This document shows, piece by piece, positions 1 to 12,032 of a stretch of 64,000 bases of DNA. Under the pieces are notes generated by a model. The model ran no database searches. It saw nothing but the letters and a program-made list of their open reading frames with translations, and had not been told where the DNA came from. This DNA comes from Gordionus sp. m RMFG-2023. Lineage: Eukaryota > Nematomorpha > Gordioida > Chordodea > Parachordodidae. Position 1 is the first letter of the stretch. Each line of letters opens with the position of its first letter. The DNA is taken from positions 3,412,509 to 3,476,508 of the forward strand of contig NC_088777.1 of NCBI RefSeq assembly GCF_954871325.1. Direction: 5' to 3'. Position numbers and translations under genes: made by a program.

Positions 1-480
1 ATATGTTATGAATTTTAAAGAGAAACAACTTTTAAACAACAATGCCTTTTTGTCATGCATATATCTAGATTTAAGATCTGTTTTAAAAATGTTAATTTTA
101 TTTACCATAATTAATAATTTTATTTCACTTTGCATATTTCTATCTATTCATAAAAATAAGAGATTATTTTAATGATATTTTTATATAAATATCAACTACT
201 TCTGACTAAAGAAAAAAACCAAGGATAGAGGAGCATATTATTAAAATATGTCATAACATGGAATTAAACCTTGTTATAAGAGAAATATTCTAGGGAAGAT
301 GAATCAACGCCGTTAATGAATCTTCATGTGAAGAGGATTTAGCAGAAAGTCTTTTTTTTTAAAAAAGATGGTAATAAACAAAATCTATTACAAATGTCGG
401 AGAATATAAATATTTTAGTTAATTTTTCTAAAAGAACCAAGGTTAAATAAAAATATGAAATTTTAGACGAGTGAAGAAAT
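1..480. other. AT-rich stretch, no gene seen
   Basis: No sustained open frame or splice-bordered exon is visible. The segment from about 190 to 480 may be decayed body of the hAT element whose C-terminal domain follows directly, but I could not align it to a known motif. Confidence 0.4.
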
Positions 481-492
481 CAAAGTAATTGA

Positions 493-666
493 TACCCAGA
501 ATTATATAAATTGTCTGATATTATACTGGCAGTAACGGCTACCCAAGTTAATGTGGAAAGATGTTTTCCAACAATTAAATTTACACTATCTCCTTATAGA
601 TGTAATTTGAGTAAGACTAATCTTGAAAATATATTAATTGTGCGATTTAATAAAAAAAAAATTTAA
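493..666 (+). mobile_element. hAT transposase C-terminal dimerisation domain, fragment
   Basis: An open frame of 57 codons reads YPELYKLSDIILAV, then ATQVNVERCFPTIKF, then NLSKTNLENILIVRFN before a TAA stop. This is the hallmark of the hAT family C-terminal dimerisation domain (family consensus PATxxxVERxFS followed by RxNLxxxNLExLL). The domain normally ends a transposase of 500-700 residues; no open N-terminal part is visible upstream, so this is the tail of a decayed DNA transposon. The R/S-for-C change in VERCF and the T-for-P change in AVTATQ are consistent with decay. It is not part of a host gene. Confidence 0.7.
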
Positions 667-844
667 GTTAATAAAGATAAACATTGTTCACATTAAAATT
701 AATCATTGATATTTATTTGTTATATTTAAAAATTAAATATTATTTTATAATGTGCAATTAATAAAAATGAAGGTTTTATTTTTAATATATCCGTTTTTTA
801 TTTTAATGATGAAGTAAGAAAAAAATATTCTTCCTTGTACATAA

Positions 845-1020
845 TTCGAATGTAGGTTTGAATACAAAATTGTTTAAACCAGTTTTTAGAGGTTCTAACC
901 TAAACGATATTTTTATTTTTTACGAACCGAATCTGAATCCGAACTTTAAACCGTTATTTTTATCCAAAACTGAAGCCGAAATCGATATTTGTTTCGGGTT
1001 GAATTCCTGGTTCTTACCCT
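845..1020 (+). repeat. possible 3' end of the upstream hAT, with subterminal repeats
   Basis: The stretch carries repeated short CGAACCGAAT / GAATCCGAAC / TTCGGGTTGAAT-like words, typical of the subterminal repeats near hAT ends. It lies 180-350 bp downstream of a hAT C-terminal domain, where a 3' end is expected. A 71-codon open frame here has no recognisable protein and is probably incidental. No terminal repeat or target duplication was identified. Confidence 0.25.
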
Positions 1021-1666
1021 ATGAATTTTATTATAGATATTTAAGATCAACTATTGCAGACTTTTGGATATGAAAAATTTTTAACCCTAGCCACGCTCAC
1101 GGAGCTACCTATTAATGATATTGATATGACAGAAAATGTGTATCGGAGCCTTGAAAACCTACTCACCAAACAGCTCATATAAATTTTCAAATATAGGCAT
1201 AAATGATTGTATTATAAATAATCTTTAAAAAAAAAAATTAATTTCTTGGAGCGATTTTAAAAGAAAATGGATTTCAATTTAAAAAAAAAGGTTTGAAATA
1301 TCTCTTATAAAATTATTTATGGGGTTTTTTTAAAATTAATATTATCCACATTTTAAAACAAAATATATATTATTATGTTTATATATAATTAAGTGATCTT
1401 TATAATAATACTTTTTTTAAAAAAAATATTTGGAATATCTAAAAAACAAATTAATCGATAAGTTGAATAATGGATTTTAGCCATGAGGCGAGTAAAGTTA
1501 TTCATGTATAATTCGTAAAAAATTCAACCACATTTATTTATCATTATATACAAAAAAAAAATTAACGATTTTGATTGGATGGCGTAGTCGGTAATAATAT
1601 CGTAGCTCTAGGTTTAAATCCATGAAAATAAATTTTTAGCTTATTTTTTCTGATGCTAATTAGATG
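1021..1666. other. no gene; short tRNA-like fragment near 1,578-1,625
   Basis: Nothing coding is visible. Around 1,578-1,625 the words GGCGTAGTCGG and GGTTTAAATCC resemble A-box and B-box sequences of a tRNA or tRNA-derived SINE, but acceptor-stem pairing is not evident, so only a degenerate SINE head is possible. Confidence 0.25.
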
Positions 1667-1864
1667 TAGTGTTCTTAAATGGCTCGTTTTTAGCGATTTT
1701 TAAAAACGACTAACTCAATATTTTAGCCAAAATATTGACCTAAGCCTAGAGATTTCCATAATATATGTCTAGACCTTTCTTTCTTCTATGAGCAAAATCT
1801 TCAGACTTACCTAATATTTTTCTGGATAAAATATTGAGTTAGCCGAAATCGTTTAACAACACTA
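1667..1864. mobile_element. MITE, family M1 copy 1 (hAT-like)
   Basis: A 198-bp non-coding element with inverted ends: it begins TAGTGTTCTTAAATGG and ends GTTTAACAACACTA. The inner inverted words ACTCAATATTTT and AAAATATTGAGTTAGC are also present. Flanks ATTAGATG and ACTAGATT match at 6 of 8 positions, as expected for an old 8-bp hAT target duplication. Related copies lie at 29,415 and 40,355. Confidence 0.65.
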
Positions 1865-3255
1865 ACTAGATTTTGTGGGTTACGTAATATTTATAGCTTG
1901 ATTTCACCTTTCAATATTTTGTAAAAGGAGGTTTTATTGCATTTTAATAAAATTAAATGATCAAAGCATTTAGAGGATTACGTTATGAATGTTAAAAGAA
2001 AAAATAAACGATATCAAGATATACAATAAAAACATTTAAAGAGCAGATAATAATTATCTTGTTGTTTTTGTATGTTTTCGTAAAATTGGTCATTGTTTTT
2101 CAAATTTTCTGATGAAGATGACTAGCCACTATAAACATCCAGGTAAAGTATCGAATTAAAATAACTCAATCTATAATGTTTAAGTGTAATAGTTATTCTA
2201 TTGGCAATAAATCAATCAATTCCTTTTAACAAACATTTTATTTTTTTTACCAGATTTCAATTTGGCGAAGTTATTCGCTAATATTTTAATTAACTTGTCG
2301 AACAACGAAAGACATTAATAATAACATAGTCTGACGATCCAATTCTAATGAATATAAATGCCTGTTGTATAGAATAAGTTTTGATATTAAAACTGAGTTT
2401 TAAGATCCTGTGATCAAGAGTAGAATTTTCCCAGTGTACCTGAGATTTAAATTTTTCATAAGGAAATTCATGAATGCTCAAATGCGGGCACCATTAGGAA
2501 TGGTAGAGAATTTGGTGATGCAATCTCTTGCAAAACTTTTCGTAAATGCGGCCTTGTGTAAGATATGCTGAGTAAAGTGTGACGGTGATGTGTAACTTAA
2601 ACTAATGCAATTAGGTAAATTCACCACTGGATGGTAATAAATTTGTTTTTATACATTTGTGGCCTTCAGAGAAGTCGAGGGTTTGGAGATTAAACAGTGT
2701 GTTTATATTATTAATGTCTTATAATCATCTATAGCTAATTTTTCTATTCAAAATGTTTTAAGTTGCCCTTTCTCATAAATCTTTCTACCCATCTAAGGCA
2801 AAATCTGATCTCAGTGGTCCTAAATGTATCTTATTATCTATTTTTCACCTCTCAACTACCTCGCACGCCATTATTTATTAAATTTTATTCTGTGAAAAAT
2901 ATAAAAATGTGTAAGGTGAATAAATCACAAAGAAATTTGCTAAATTGATTTTACAAATGAAAGATGTATTATAGAACGGCCATCTGGGATGGATAACATA
3001 TCATTTAAATCGATTTCCACTAACCACACACTCCCAAGATAGAATGACTCAACAAAGAATTTTCTCACATATATGTAATAAGAATCTTTTTAATAGATAT
3101 AAACAAAATATTTATATATATATTTTCTGGATATAGCTGCATAGATTCTTTCTATATTTCAACGATGCTACACCTAGATAATTATTATCGATGTGATACA
3201 TTTTTATTATTGTTTCAATATATAATAAGTTTTTTTTGTATAAATTATAAAATAA
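1865..3255. other. no convincing gene
   Basis: AT-rich DNA. A minus-strand open frame at 2,290-2,481 ends at a possible phase-1 donor (ACAA|GTTAAT) and could be a lone exon remnant, but no acceptor in the right phase was found, so I do not call a gene. Confidence 0.3.
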
Positions 3256-3680
3256 AATTCCGGCAACAATTGTGCGCGCGACTAGGCTTACTGTTAGAAA
3301 TATAACAAAAATCGGACAGCACTTCCGTGCGACAGAGTTTTTTGTGCGAAGGTGGCTTACAGATTAAATGAACTTTAGTAATCACCCCTTTTTTATATTC
3401 AGCCGCCTCACTTAAGAGGACTTTAGTATCCCTTTTTTTAATATTCCGTCCCTAATCTCCAACATCCCTAACCCTACTCCTAACTCCACGGAACTACTAA
3501 TCAATTCCATCTTTCTCGTCGCTGCTTTTCCCCTTTATTAAGCCGTTCACAACATTGTTTAAAGCACACGTATCGCTGGAGTTAGACGAAGGAACAAGAG
3601 GGTAGCCGCGTACTTGAGCGAAGCGCGAAAATCGTCTAAGGCCTCGTCTATATCGCCCAGACCGTTAGAGCCGTTCCGAC
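3256..3680. other. compositional island, unclassified repeat-like DNA
   Basis: This stretch is clearly richer in G and C than its surroundings, with words such as TGTGCGCGCGACTAGG near the left edge and GCGAAGCGCGAAAATCG and CCGTTAGAGCCGTTCC near the right. No open frame or clear terminal repeat is visible. It may be an old non-autonomous transposon. Confidence 0.3.
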
Positions 3681-4605
3681 ATAAAATTTAATTTCTAAAA
3701 TATTATTATTTTATATTGGTTTTTAAAATTATTAAAGCATTGTAATTGGTCATTTTGAAAACATAAGACTGTAAGAAAAATTAGTTATTTGATTTTTCCT
3801 TTTTTTCATTTTATGACACTGATTACTTCTTTTTCTAAATTAAATTCGAAAACTTAATAAATTTTAAATCTATGGTGACATTGGTCTGTAATCTGTATCT
3901 GTTTTCTGCATAAGGTTTTAAATAAATTTAAAGACCTCATTCCTGAACATGCCTAAGGTCTTGGTATCTATAGATATAATGAGTTTGAGATATAAGTCAT
4001 CACTGTAAAATCAATAGGGGAGAAGGAATATTCCATCAGGGCTTAGGGCGTATATTTTTTTCAAACATTTTTCCTATAAATATGTACACATAAACTCTTG
4101 TCGAAATTGTCTGTCGCAAGGTAAGTATTGTTGTAACAATATATTTATAAAAAAAATAATGATTCTATATGGCATCTATTGAGCCTAAATCAAATTAAGA
4201 ATAAAAATGATGGCATTAAAATAAATATTGTCAGATTCTATGTGATCATGAAAAATAAAAGAAAATAGAAAATTTATAATTTGGCTAAAATTGACACATA
4301 AAAAATAAGAAAAAGTTAAAAAGTAATAAAATACAAACAAAAGTATATATTAGCCTGAGAATTTAATACCATTGAAAATTATATAAATTATTATGTAACG
4401 TTAAATATAATTATTAAGCATTCTTAGTGGTTATAAAATAACGTGCAAGTTGATGATGTCAAATTAGCTTAAAGGACTTTAAGGGGTTAAAGTCTAACTA
4501 GAAGGCTAACGGTAACATTAAAATATTTTATATCAAACAAGGGTACAATCGCAATACACCTATAATGTCAGCGAACTTAGAAGATATTTATGAAATATAT
4601 GATAA
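3681..4605. other. no gene seen
   Basis: AT-rich DNA with many stops in all frames; no splice-bordered exon, repeat or RNA gene recognised. Confidence 0.4.
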
Positions 4606-4607
4606 TA

Positions 4608-4862
4608 TAGCTTGATTTGTACGTTAGCATTAATAGGAATGTCGGGATTTATGTCAATATAAAGAATTTAATTTAAAAGGAATTAAAACGATTATTTATA
4701 ATAATGATCTCTCTCTTTATATATACAACGTAAATCGATTGTCTTAAATCGCGTTATCCAATTTACAACATAATATATCGTCACTTTAAACCTTCTACAA
4801 TATAAAAATATGTTAATATAAACAAAAATACATGTTACAAACGTATAACAGTATATAATATA
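4608..4862 (+). repeat. dispersed repeat R2 copy 1, possibly a solo LTR fossil
   Basis: About 250 bp similar in the same orientation to 35,828-36,118. Shared words include GAATTTAATTTAAA, ACAACGTAAATC, GCGTTATCCAATTTAC and CTTCTACAATATA. Both copies can be bounded as TGTA... to ...AACA, compatible with a solo LTR, but no target duplication or retroelement coding was seen beside them. The nature is therefore open. It looks old. Confidence 0.35.
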
Positions 4863-7800
4863 CTTTTTAGTCTTATTATTTTTATATCAGGCTATAGATA
4901 AGTTATATAAAAAATAATTTAAAAGAGTAGCCAATATTGGTGTCAGTCAATTCTTCCGTTTAACAGGAATATCTATATTTAATATATAATTACAAAGGAA
5001 TGACTAAAACGTTAGCTAAAAATGGAAGGATCATTTTTCTTTAATAATCGATAAATTTTTAGGCAATTTTATTGTTAATATAATCAATCAAAACCCCAAT
5101 TATTGAAATTCGAATCCCCAAGATTAATAGGAAAGATAAAGTTAACGTTTTTTTTTAAAGTTTTTGATCCACCAACATATATATCTAGTAAAGATTTATT
5201 CTTGCGTCTTTATAAAAACAGGTAAATTATATAAGATATTATATCAATAAGCGTTTTTTTAACATTTGCAAAAGTGGAAAAAATTTGAATGCTTAACAAA
5301 AAATGAGAATAGTGAAAGTTTAATAGAAAGAAAATTGAAATGTTTCAACAATTTTAATGTATCGGCATCCTACGAATAGAGTTCAGTGTTACATTGATTT
5401 CTTTTTAGCTAATTTACGTATATTTAATTCATTGTAAAATTTTTAAAGACGGCAAAGACAAAATTATTTTAATAGGAATACCATTATGCTGGAGGATGAA
5501 TAGAGTATCTGTAAAAAATTATTCATTTTAATAATGTTCAATCTTCTTATATATTTTTTTTCTTATACTTGAAAAGGATTTAATTAAAATATCTTCTGAG
5601 ACTGTTATAATAACAATAATGTTAAATTATTTAAGGATCCCATTATATAAATTGTATTATATACCTAGTTCTCTGATAAATTCGGTTTCTTCTAATGGAT
5701 GAAGAAGAAAAAAATATTTGCTTCGATATTTTCCCTTAGAATATGATAAAATAACTTAAAATTTGGGTTAATATATATAGATTGATGTTAAATTCGATTT
5801 TATTTTAAAAAAGCTTATATTGACATAAATATAATTACCTCCTTTAAATATTAGTGTGCCATTTACAGGTACTAGATTTCATTCACAATAATCATATTTA
5901 ATTCGTTCAAGCAATAATTAAATTAAATTTTGATTAATTGATAGAAAAAAATTGCATATATTAATGATAAATTTATACAAATTTATTTATTTTCTTTAGT
6001 ATAATATAATATCAGGTATAAAAAATTTACTTATTTTTATTTCCCGTATAACTTGATCATAAAAAAAAAATTGATTTTCCTTAAATGAAACAAATTAGAG
6101 ATTAAACTTCTTGATTGTCCTCCTTTAAATTAATATTATGTAAGAATAAAAATATTTTAAAGAATAAATATATTTGATAAAAACTAAAAATAATATACTT
6201 GGATTAAGCAATAATACGAGTTTAGATGATACTATAAAGGTAAGGTTAATGCGTATTATATACATGTGATTATAAAAATTATGAACTAATTCATAAATAA
6301 AGTTTGTGAATCCAGAAATATTGGATACCTATAATCTTATTTCTTAAAACAAAACCTCCAAATCATAATTTTAAAATTTAACTACACATGTTTTTTGGGA
6401 ACTTGTAGTCCCACCTCGGTTTTTATATAATATTTTATTTATTTTATTTTATTTTATATTATTTTAATTTAATATTTTAACGCTATGTATTATTTTACAC
6501 AAATTATATAATAAATCAAATATAGATATGTAATTATAGCTTAAAAAAGAAAATTTAATAAAAAAAATATTGACTTTAAAAAAAAAAAAAAAAAAAATAA
6601 ATAAATAAAAAAATAAGGAAACAAATATTATGAAAGATTATTTTTTGAAATTATTTGGCCACAGAGCCACCATAATTAGAAATTTTTATTTAAAAAGATT
6701 AGGTATTTTAAAATGTTTTTGAATATATATATATACTATATGTTTGCATTTTAACTAACTCCTTGCCTGAAACTATGCCCCATATAGTTGGGATCGACTA
6801 AACAAAGTTTTTAGCCGAAAACGATCACTTTGGACTCCGGGTATTTCTTAAAAAGATAGCAGCTCAAATCTGAAAGAAACTTATATAAATTAAAACGCCC
6901 TAATATTAATAGGTTTTTTCCTGCAGGCGGCCTAAAGATTAGGCCAAATTAGCCGATATTTAACCATTACTTAACTATAGCTCCAAGACCTTATTTTTTT
7001 AAGGTCCTGAAAAATCTCTCCCCAAAATATTTTTCTTAAACACCCCTAAATAATTTGCACAATTTATGATTGCTTTCAACCAAAAAATATTGCAGATCGG
7101 ACTTAGAATAAATTTTTTTAAATTAAGTTGAACAAACTGGAAAAAAAAATGAACACGCTGGTCAAATATAATTAAGAATTTGTCCACTGAACTGGTCGCA
7201 AATTGCTATTTTATAATGTACAATTTATGTAAATTTTACCATTAGGTGTCGTTTCTTGTTCTTTATTAAATGTAAGCAATGCTATTGATTTCTTCTTAAT
7301 AATTTAGATAAATACCAAGGTTAATAGTAAGTCTGTGCTTATACAATCCTAGTAAATTATAATTATATTAATGTCATATAAAAAATATTATTATATTAAT
7401 TTTACTTATCCCCATCCATAAATTTGAACCTGGATAATTTTTGAAAACATAAAGATAAAATATATATTTTAATAAATTGAATATTTACTTTGGATATAGT
7501 AGACATGATTACGCATGTAGTAATCTATAAGAGATATAAATATTTTAAAAGGAATTCTTATGTACGTAAAGGCAATACTTATTATAACAGAAGAAACACT
7601 TCCTATATATAAGAATTTATTTAAAAATACTGTAAATATTTAATATTTAAAAAAATAAAAAATTAATATTGAATATATCAGAGGATGTAATATATAACAA
7701 TTTATAAATAATTAAATTTAATAATAATACAGAAAAACCTTCGGTAGTGTATATAATATCGCCATCTATAAATGAATATTATATCGAATGTATATTTAAA

Positions 7801-9415
7801 AAATGTCATGTTTTTTTTATTCAATATTTACTTTCTTTTTCACACCTGATATCAGGTATTACAGCTGATAGTCTAGGGCCAGTTCTTTTACAAATGATCC
7901 CTTTAACTAAACAATAATTATATGATTTAAAATGAAATCTAATCAAAGAAAATTTTTAATTTATTTTTTATAACTTGAGGAAAGCCTACCACAAATATTC
8001 AACCTATAATGACTAACCATTGTCCTTGTAGAAAGTCAAACATCCAACCGGGACATGATTAACGTTCAATACTTTAAAAGCCTCCCATTTCAAAGTGTAG
8101 ACTTGATATAAATGCGTCTCTTTCTATAGCTCCATTTGAAAAAGTTAGATTATGAAAAAATAACCAATAGGGGAAAAAAGGTTAAAATATCTTACATTTC
8201 CTTACACTTCGCTTACCTTATTTAAAGGTCAAAAAAAATGTCGGAATGATATGAAAGAATTGGAAGAAAAAATAGATTGCAATGTTTCCGTAAATGGAAC
8301 TTTTACAAGAATCACTTTATGTAAGTGCCAATATAATAATTAAATTTTCACTGTTCTAAATATCTATCGCGAACCATTATGGGGATTTAAAGAATTACCC
8401 AGCTAATAAATGAACCTATTAATAAATTTTTATATTATATATATATTTTTTTAATATAAATGTTTTTAAACAAATTATTCGATACGGAAATGCTAGAATC
8501 AGGACATAAACCCGTCTCGTCCCAAGTAACCTCTTTAGAGCCCGGCCTTTCTGAATTATGAATGACGCCCCAGGGACCTATCCTATCTGATGATAGAAAC
8601 ATTTAGACGCGAATCCAACACTAAAAATTAAAGATGGTATGCATTGAATGTTTGACCTTTTCTACCTATCCCATCCAGGTTGTCAGAATTTAAATTATGG
8701 GGGGCTTCGGCATCCCATATCAAGACCGGGTTAATCGATACAGCATTCTCATCTAAGTTAATATGTTGTATATAATATAACAAGATTTCTGAGACAATTA
8801 TTATTTAATATTTTTTTTGATTTACTAATAAACTATTATGATGTATTATTTTCCCATGTTTATAAATATAGCATTATATTAATTTATTTTATGGATTATT
8901 TTAAAAGAGGAAGTAAAAATTTTCCATCGGCATTGCGGAGATAGGCTGAAAACTCGAGTTTTTATTAGAAAGGAAATACATTTATTTTTCTTGCGCATTC
9001 ATGTGATTGTTTTTCGATAATTTATCTTAATAATAGGAATAAAAATGAGAAATTTCTCAAAGAGAATATCTGATCTATATTTGGTATTTTAATTAATAAT
9101 AATTTTTTGCAATTGTTCAAATGCAGGACATTTTTCTAATGTCATAGGGCTAAGAGATTTCCGTATATTATCTATAATATCGTACCGTTATTCTATATAT
9201 CCTATAATATATTTTATAAACTTCTTTGATTCATTTTTTGAAAATTAAAGCCTTTTCTTATTCATCATTATGTTGTAAAATATTTTTGGAAATGTAACCT
9301 TAAAAATTTTGTTGAATTTTTAAATTTAACGATTTCTTTAGTTTTTGGATAAGAGCGTATATAATATTATTGCTAATACATCTTCCGATTGTAATTGTAA
9401 ATTTATGTTAATGCC
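4863..9415. other. long gene-free AT-rich stretch
   Basis: No gene, exon pair or RNA gene is supported over about 4.5 kb. There is an A-run near 6,580 with an ATAAATAA tail, and a GC-richer island at about 8,490-8,745 without an open frame. A 62-codon minus-strand frame at 6,999-7,187 has no recognisable content and no start context. Confidence 0.4.
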
Positions 9416-9419
9416 TAAA

Positions 9420-10126
9420 GTGCCAACGTCAAGGACAACACTTAAATATGCCTTTTTAAGATCAAATCTCCAAAAAATATTTTTAAAATTGGTGGGGTTG
9501 CTGATTATTCTTTAAGGGATTGATAATACTTAAGCATCCGCTCAATCGCTGGGATTAATGTAAGCCAGCATGTTGGAACGTGGCGAAATAATAATTCTAA
9601 ATTTCTCCATTCTACCAATTCTTTTAAATTGTAGCACATTTTGTCGAGTTGCTAAATTGATTATATCATTAATTACCATACTCTCTATATCATATTTGAG
9701 AAAAATTATAGCCTTTCTAAACGAATTATGAAGAATGTGGCATATACAACCTATTAATATATTATTATTATTATTATGGTTTTTCAATTCCATCCAAAGT
9801 TTACAGATGCGTTATCTGCACAATATGCCGTTACATTAGCAATATCAGGTCCAGCTATTTTTAAATTTTCTAGCAAGCATCTAGATATGTCTTTAGAGGT
9901 TTCACTATCAGAAGAAAAAAATTTAAGTAATTTAACACTTATTCCATATTTTTTGTTTAATAAGGGAATTACCTTTATTCGATGCATCCGTTAGTATAGA
10001 ACAGGTGATCTTTTATCATTTTTTTCTTTGTTTCTGGTGCCAAAATATTTTGTATTATTTTGGAGTCTTTTGTTTTGCTACATGAATGTTTCTTAGATTT
10101 CATATGTTTGATTATATCATACTATC
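9420..10126 (-). mobile_element. hAT transposase fragment (BED finger to catalytic core), outer element
   Basis: Reading the minus strand from 10,126 downwards, pieces match a hAT transposase of the ZNF862/DUF4371-like type. First comes a BED-finger remnant (IIKHMKSKKHS), then a core segment at 9,987-9,784 with ISVKLLKFFSSDSETSKDIS and ANVTAYCADNASVNFG. Next, at 9,793-9,542, is LIGCICHILHNSFRKAI (family: CxCHxxxNxxRKA), and finally a WLTLIPAIERMLKYYQSL-like segment near 9,545-9,500. The frame changes at least twice, so it is dead. The upstream part is cut at 10,127 by a second hAT element. Confidence 0.65.
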
Positions 10127-10515
10127 CAGAGTTGTTAAACGCTACTTTTAAAAGTAGCGCGCTACCGCTATCGTTATTTATCAAAAAAGTATTCGCTATT
10201 AGCTATTATTTTTTAAAAGTAGCTTTGCTATTTTTAAGCTACTTTTCATAAAAAAAATTTAAAAACAAATTTGTTATATTTTTTGCTTATAGTAATTGAA
10301 TAGTAAATAATATATAAAAATCAACATTTATAAATAAAAAAACATAGTGTTTTGGTTATAAAAAAATTATGTAATAAAAATAATTATTTATGGTAATTTG
10401 TTGCATTTTAATAATAAAATCATTTCAATATTATTATCCTCAAGTCTAGATCGACGATCAGTAAGTATAAGTTTTGCCTTACTAAATAATCTCGCGACAC
10501 TAGCAATTGAGGGCA
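10127..10515 (-). mobile_element. hAT 3' end with C-terminal domain, inserted in the outer hAT
   Basis: The left border begins CAGAGTTGTTAAACGC, a hAT-like terminus, followed by subterminal words GCTACTTTTAAAAGTAGC and GCTACTTTT that repeat and invert. On the minus strand, 10,515-10,430 reads PLPSIASVARLFSKAKLIL then TDRRSRLED, a hAT C-terminal dimerisation motif. The element is thus on the minus strand with its 3' end at 10,127, nested in the hAT fragment next to it. The far end beyond 10,515 was not located. Confidence 0.6.
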
Positions 10516-10828
10516 AGGGAGTTTTTAATCTTATATAATTATCCTATTGAGGGTTAATGCTACAGATCTTCTTCTTGAAGACCTAGGGTCTAGCCAATGG
10601 CCTGTGATTCCCAAATAAGCTTTAAAAATATTTAACCAGATTAATTTATTATTAATATTACCTTCAGCTATGTGTCCAAATATCTGCCGTGGTACATATA
10701 TATATCTCTGATAACTTTTATCACTTTAAAGTTATCTGCTATCTTATTCATTAGTGTCTGGCGACATAAAATTGTTGTACCAGGTGATAGAGTTAATCAT
10801 CATGGTAAATGATTCAACCAACGACTTA

Positions 10829-12032
10829 AATTATGTTAATTTAAAAATTATGTCTAAATGACAGGCCCATATTATTTTTTATCTTTATCAAAATTTTTGA
10901 GAGGTGGTAAAGATAATGAGCTTTATTTAGCATAAAATAATCTACAATAATTAAAATTCAACAATAAATTTTCCCCCATATCTTTAAAATTAAAAGAAAG
11001 GCTTAATATATTCATTGACGCGAATTCTATAGATTATATAACATTCAAACAATGGATATTTGTTGATCGAACTACTCTCGAAACACTGACAAATATTTAA
11101 TTAAATAATTAAACAATTTGATTTCTTGTTTATAACTTCATGATAATCATTAATTCGAAACTTTTTAAAATTCAATTTAAATGTTGGCGAATTCTTAGTT
11201 AATGCAGAATTTTCAGAAAACTATGCATTTGTAGTGCAGGACCATGCACAAGGATTTAATCAGATTAATATTCAGGCCACTATCCACACTTTTATGATTT
11301 ATGTGAGGAAAACATAATAAAACATGTAAATTTAGTGGTTTATTTTAGATTGTTTAAAGCACAACACTTGTTTATTTTATTTATTTAAAAAATTGATCGT
11401 ATGATTGAAGGAAAGATTTGATAGAGTGGCTAAAATGTATTATTTTTCTGATGAAGCAGTAACCAATATAAAAATAAAAAAGACTTCATTAATTTCTACA
11501 ATCATGAAAATGATTTTGGGATAAAACTAGAGTGACATTTTTTAAAACCGCACAAGCTAAAATCCCTTTGATATTTTAGGGGCCGTTATAGCAGCTCGAG
11601 CAAGCTTGTAGCGCCCATATGGAAATCACTAATGAACAACAATGGAATTAACTATGCAAGAAATAAAAATTATATATTTATGAGCAATAACGAATATATT
11701 AACTTAGAAAGTCATCCTGAAAGCAGATTTTTGAGAGCAAAGAGAATTTCTGGAATACAAAGTTTCATGTTTTTATTCCCCTAGGCCAAAACAAAGGTCA
11801 TAATTTATTCCTTGGATGATTATAATATATGATATATTTTAATTATAAATTTGATTGTATTAATTAGAGGCAAATAAAGTTATAAATATGGTTAGATTTA
11901 TTTTGTCAAGTAACTTCGAGACAAAATTTTAAAGTGTTAAACATAGCTATCCTACCACCTCTCAAAAATTTTGATAAAGATAAAAAAAATAAGTGCCTGT
12001 CATTTAGACATAATTTTTTAATTAACATTATT
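10829..12032 (+). mobile_element. DNA transposon with about 86-bp inverted repeats and decayed DDE-like transposase
   Basis: Left arm 10,829-10,914 and right arm 11,946-12,032 are inverted copies sharing CCACCTCTCAAAAATTTTG, TAAAGATAAAAAA and CCTGTCATTTAGACATAA. Inside, the plus strand carries broken coding pieces: SENYAFVVQDHAQGFNQ near 11,211, LFKAQHL near 11,355, YYFSDEAVTNIKIKK near 11,430 and AVIAARASL near 11,583. These recall a widespread animal transposase-like protein with VVQD, FSDGAAxxYKNKK and VKRLAARASLQRP motifs, in which the aspartates could be catalytic. Several frame changes and stops make it dead. I cannot assign the superfamily with confidence. Confidence 0.55.

Noticed and set aside
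2290-2481. Ig-like exon on the minus strand
   Set aside because: A phase-1 donor is present, but no acceptor in a matching phase and no clear similarity to the other exons.
9776-9994. 72-codon plus-strand frame
   Set aside because: It is the antisense shadow of the hAT transposase core on the minus strand.
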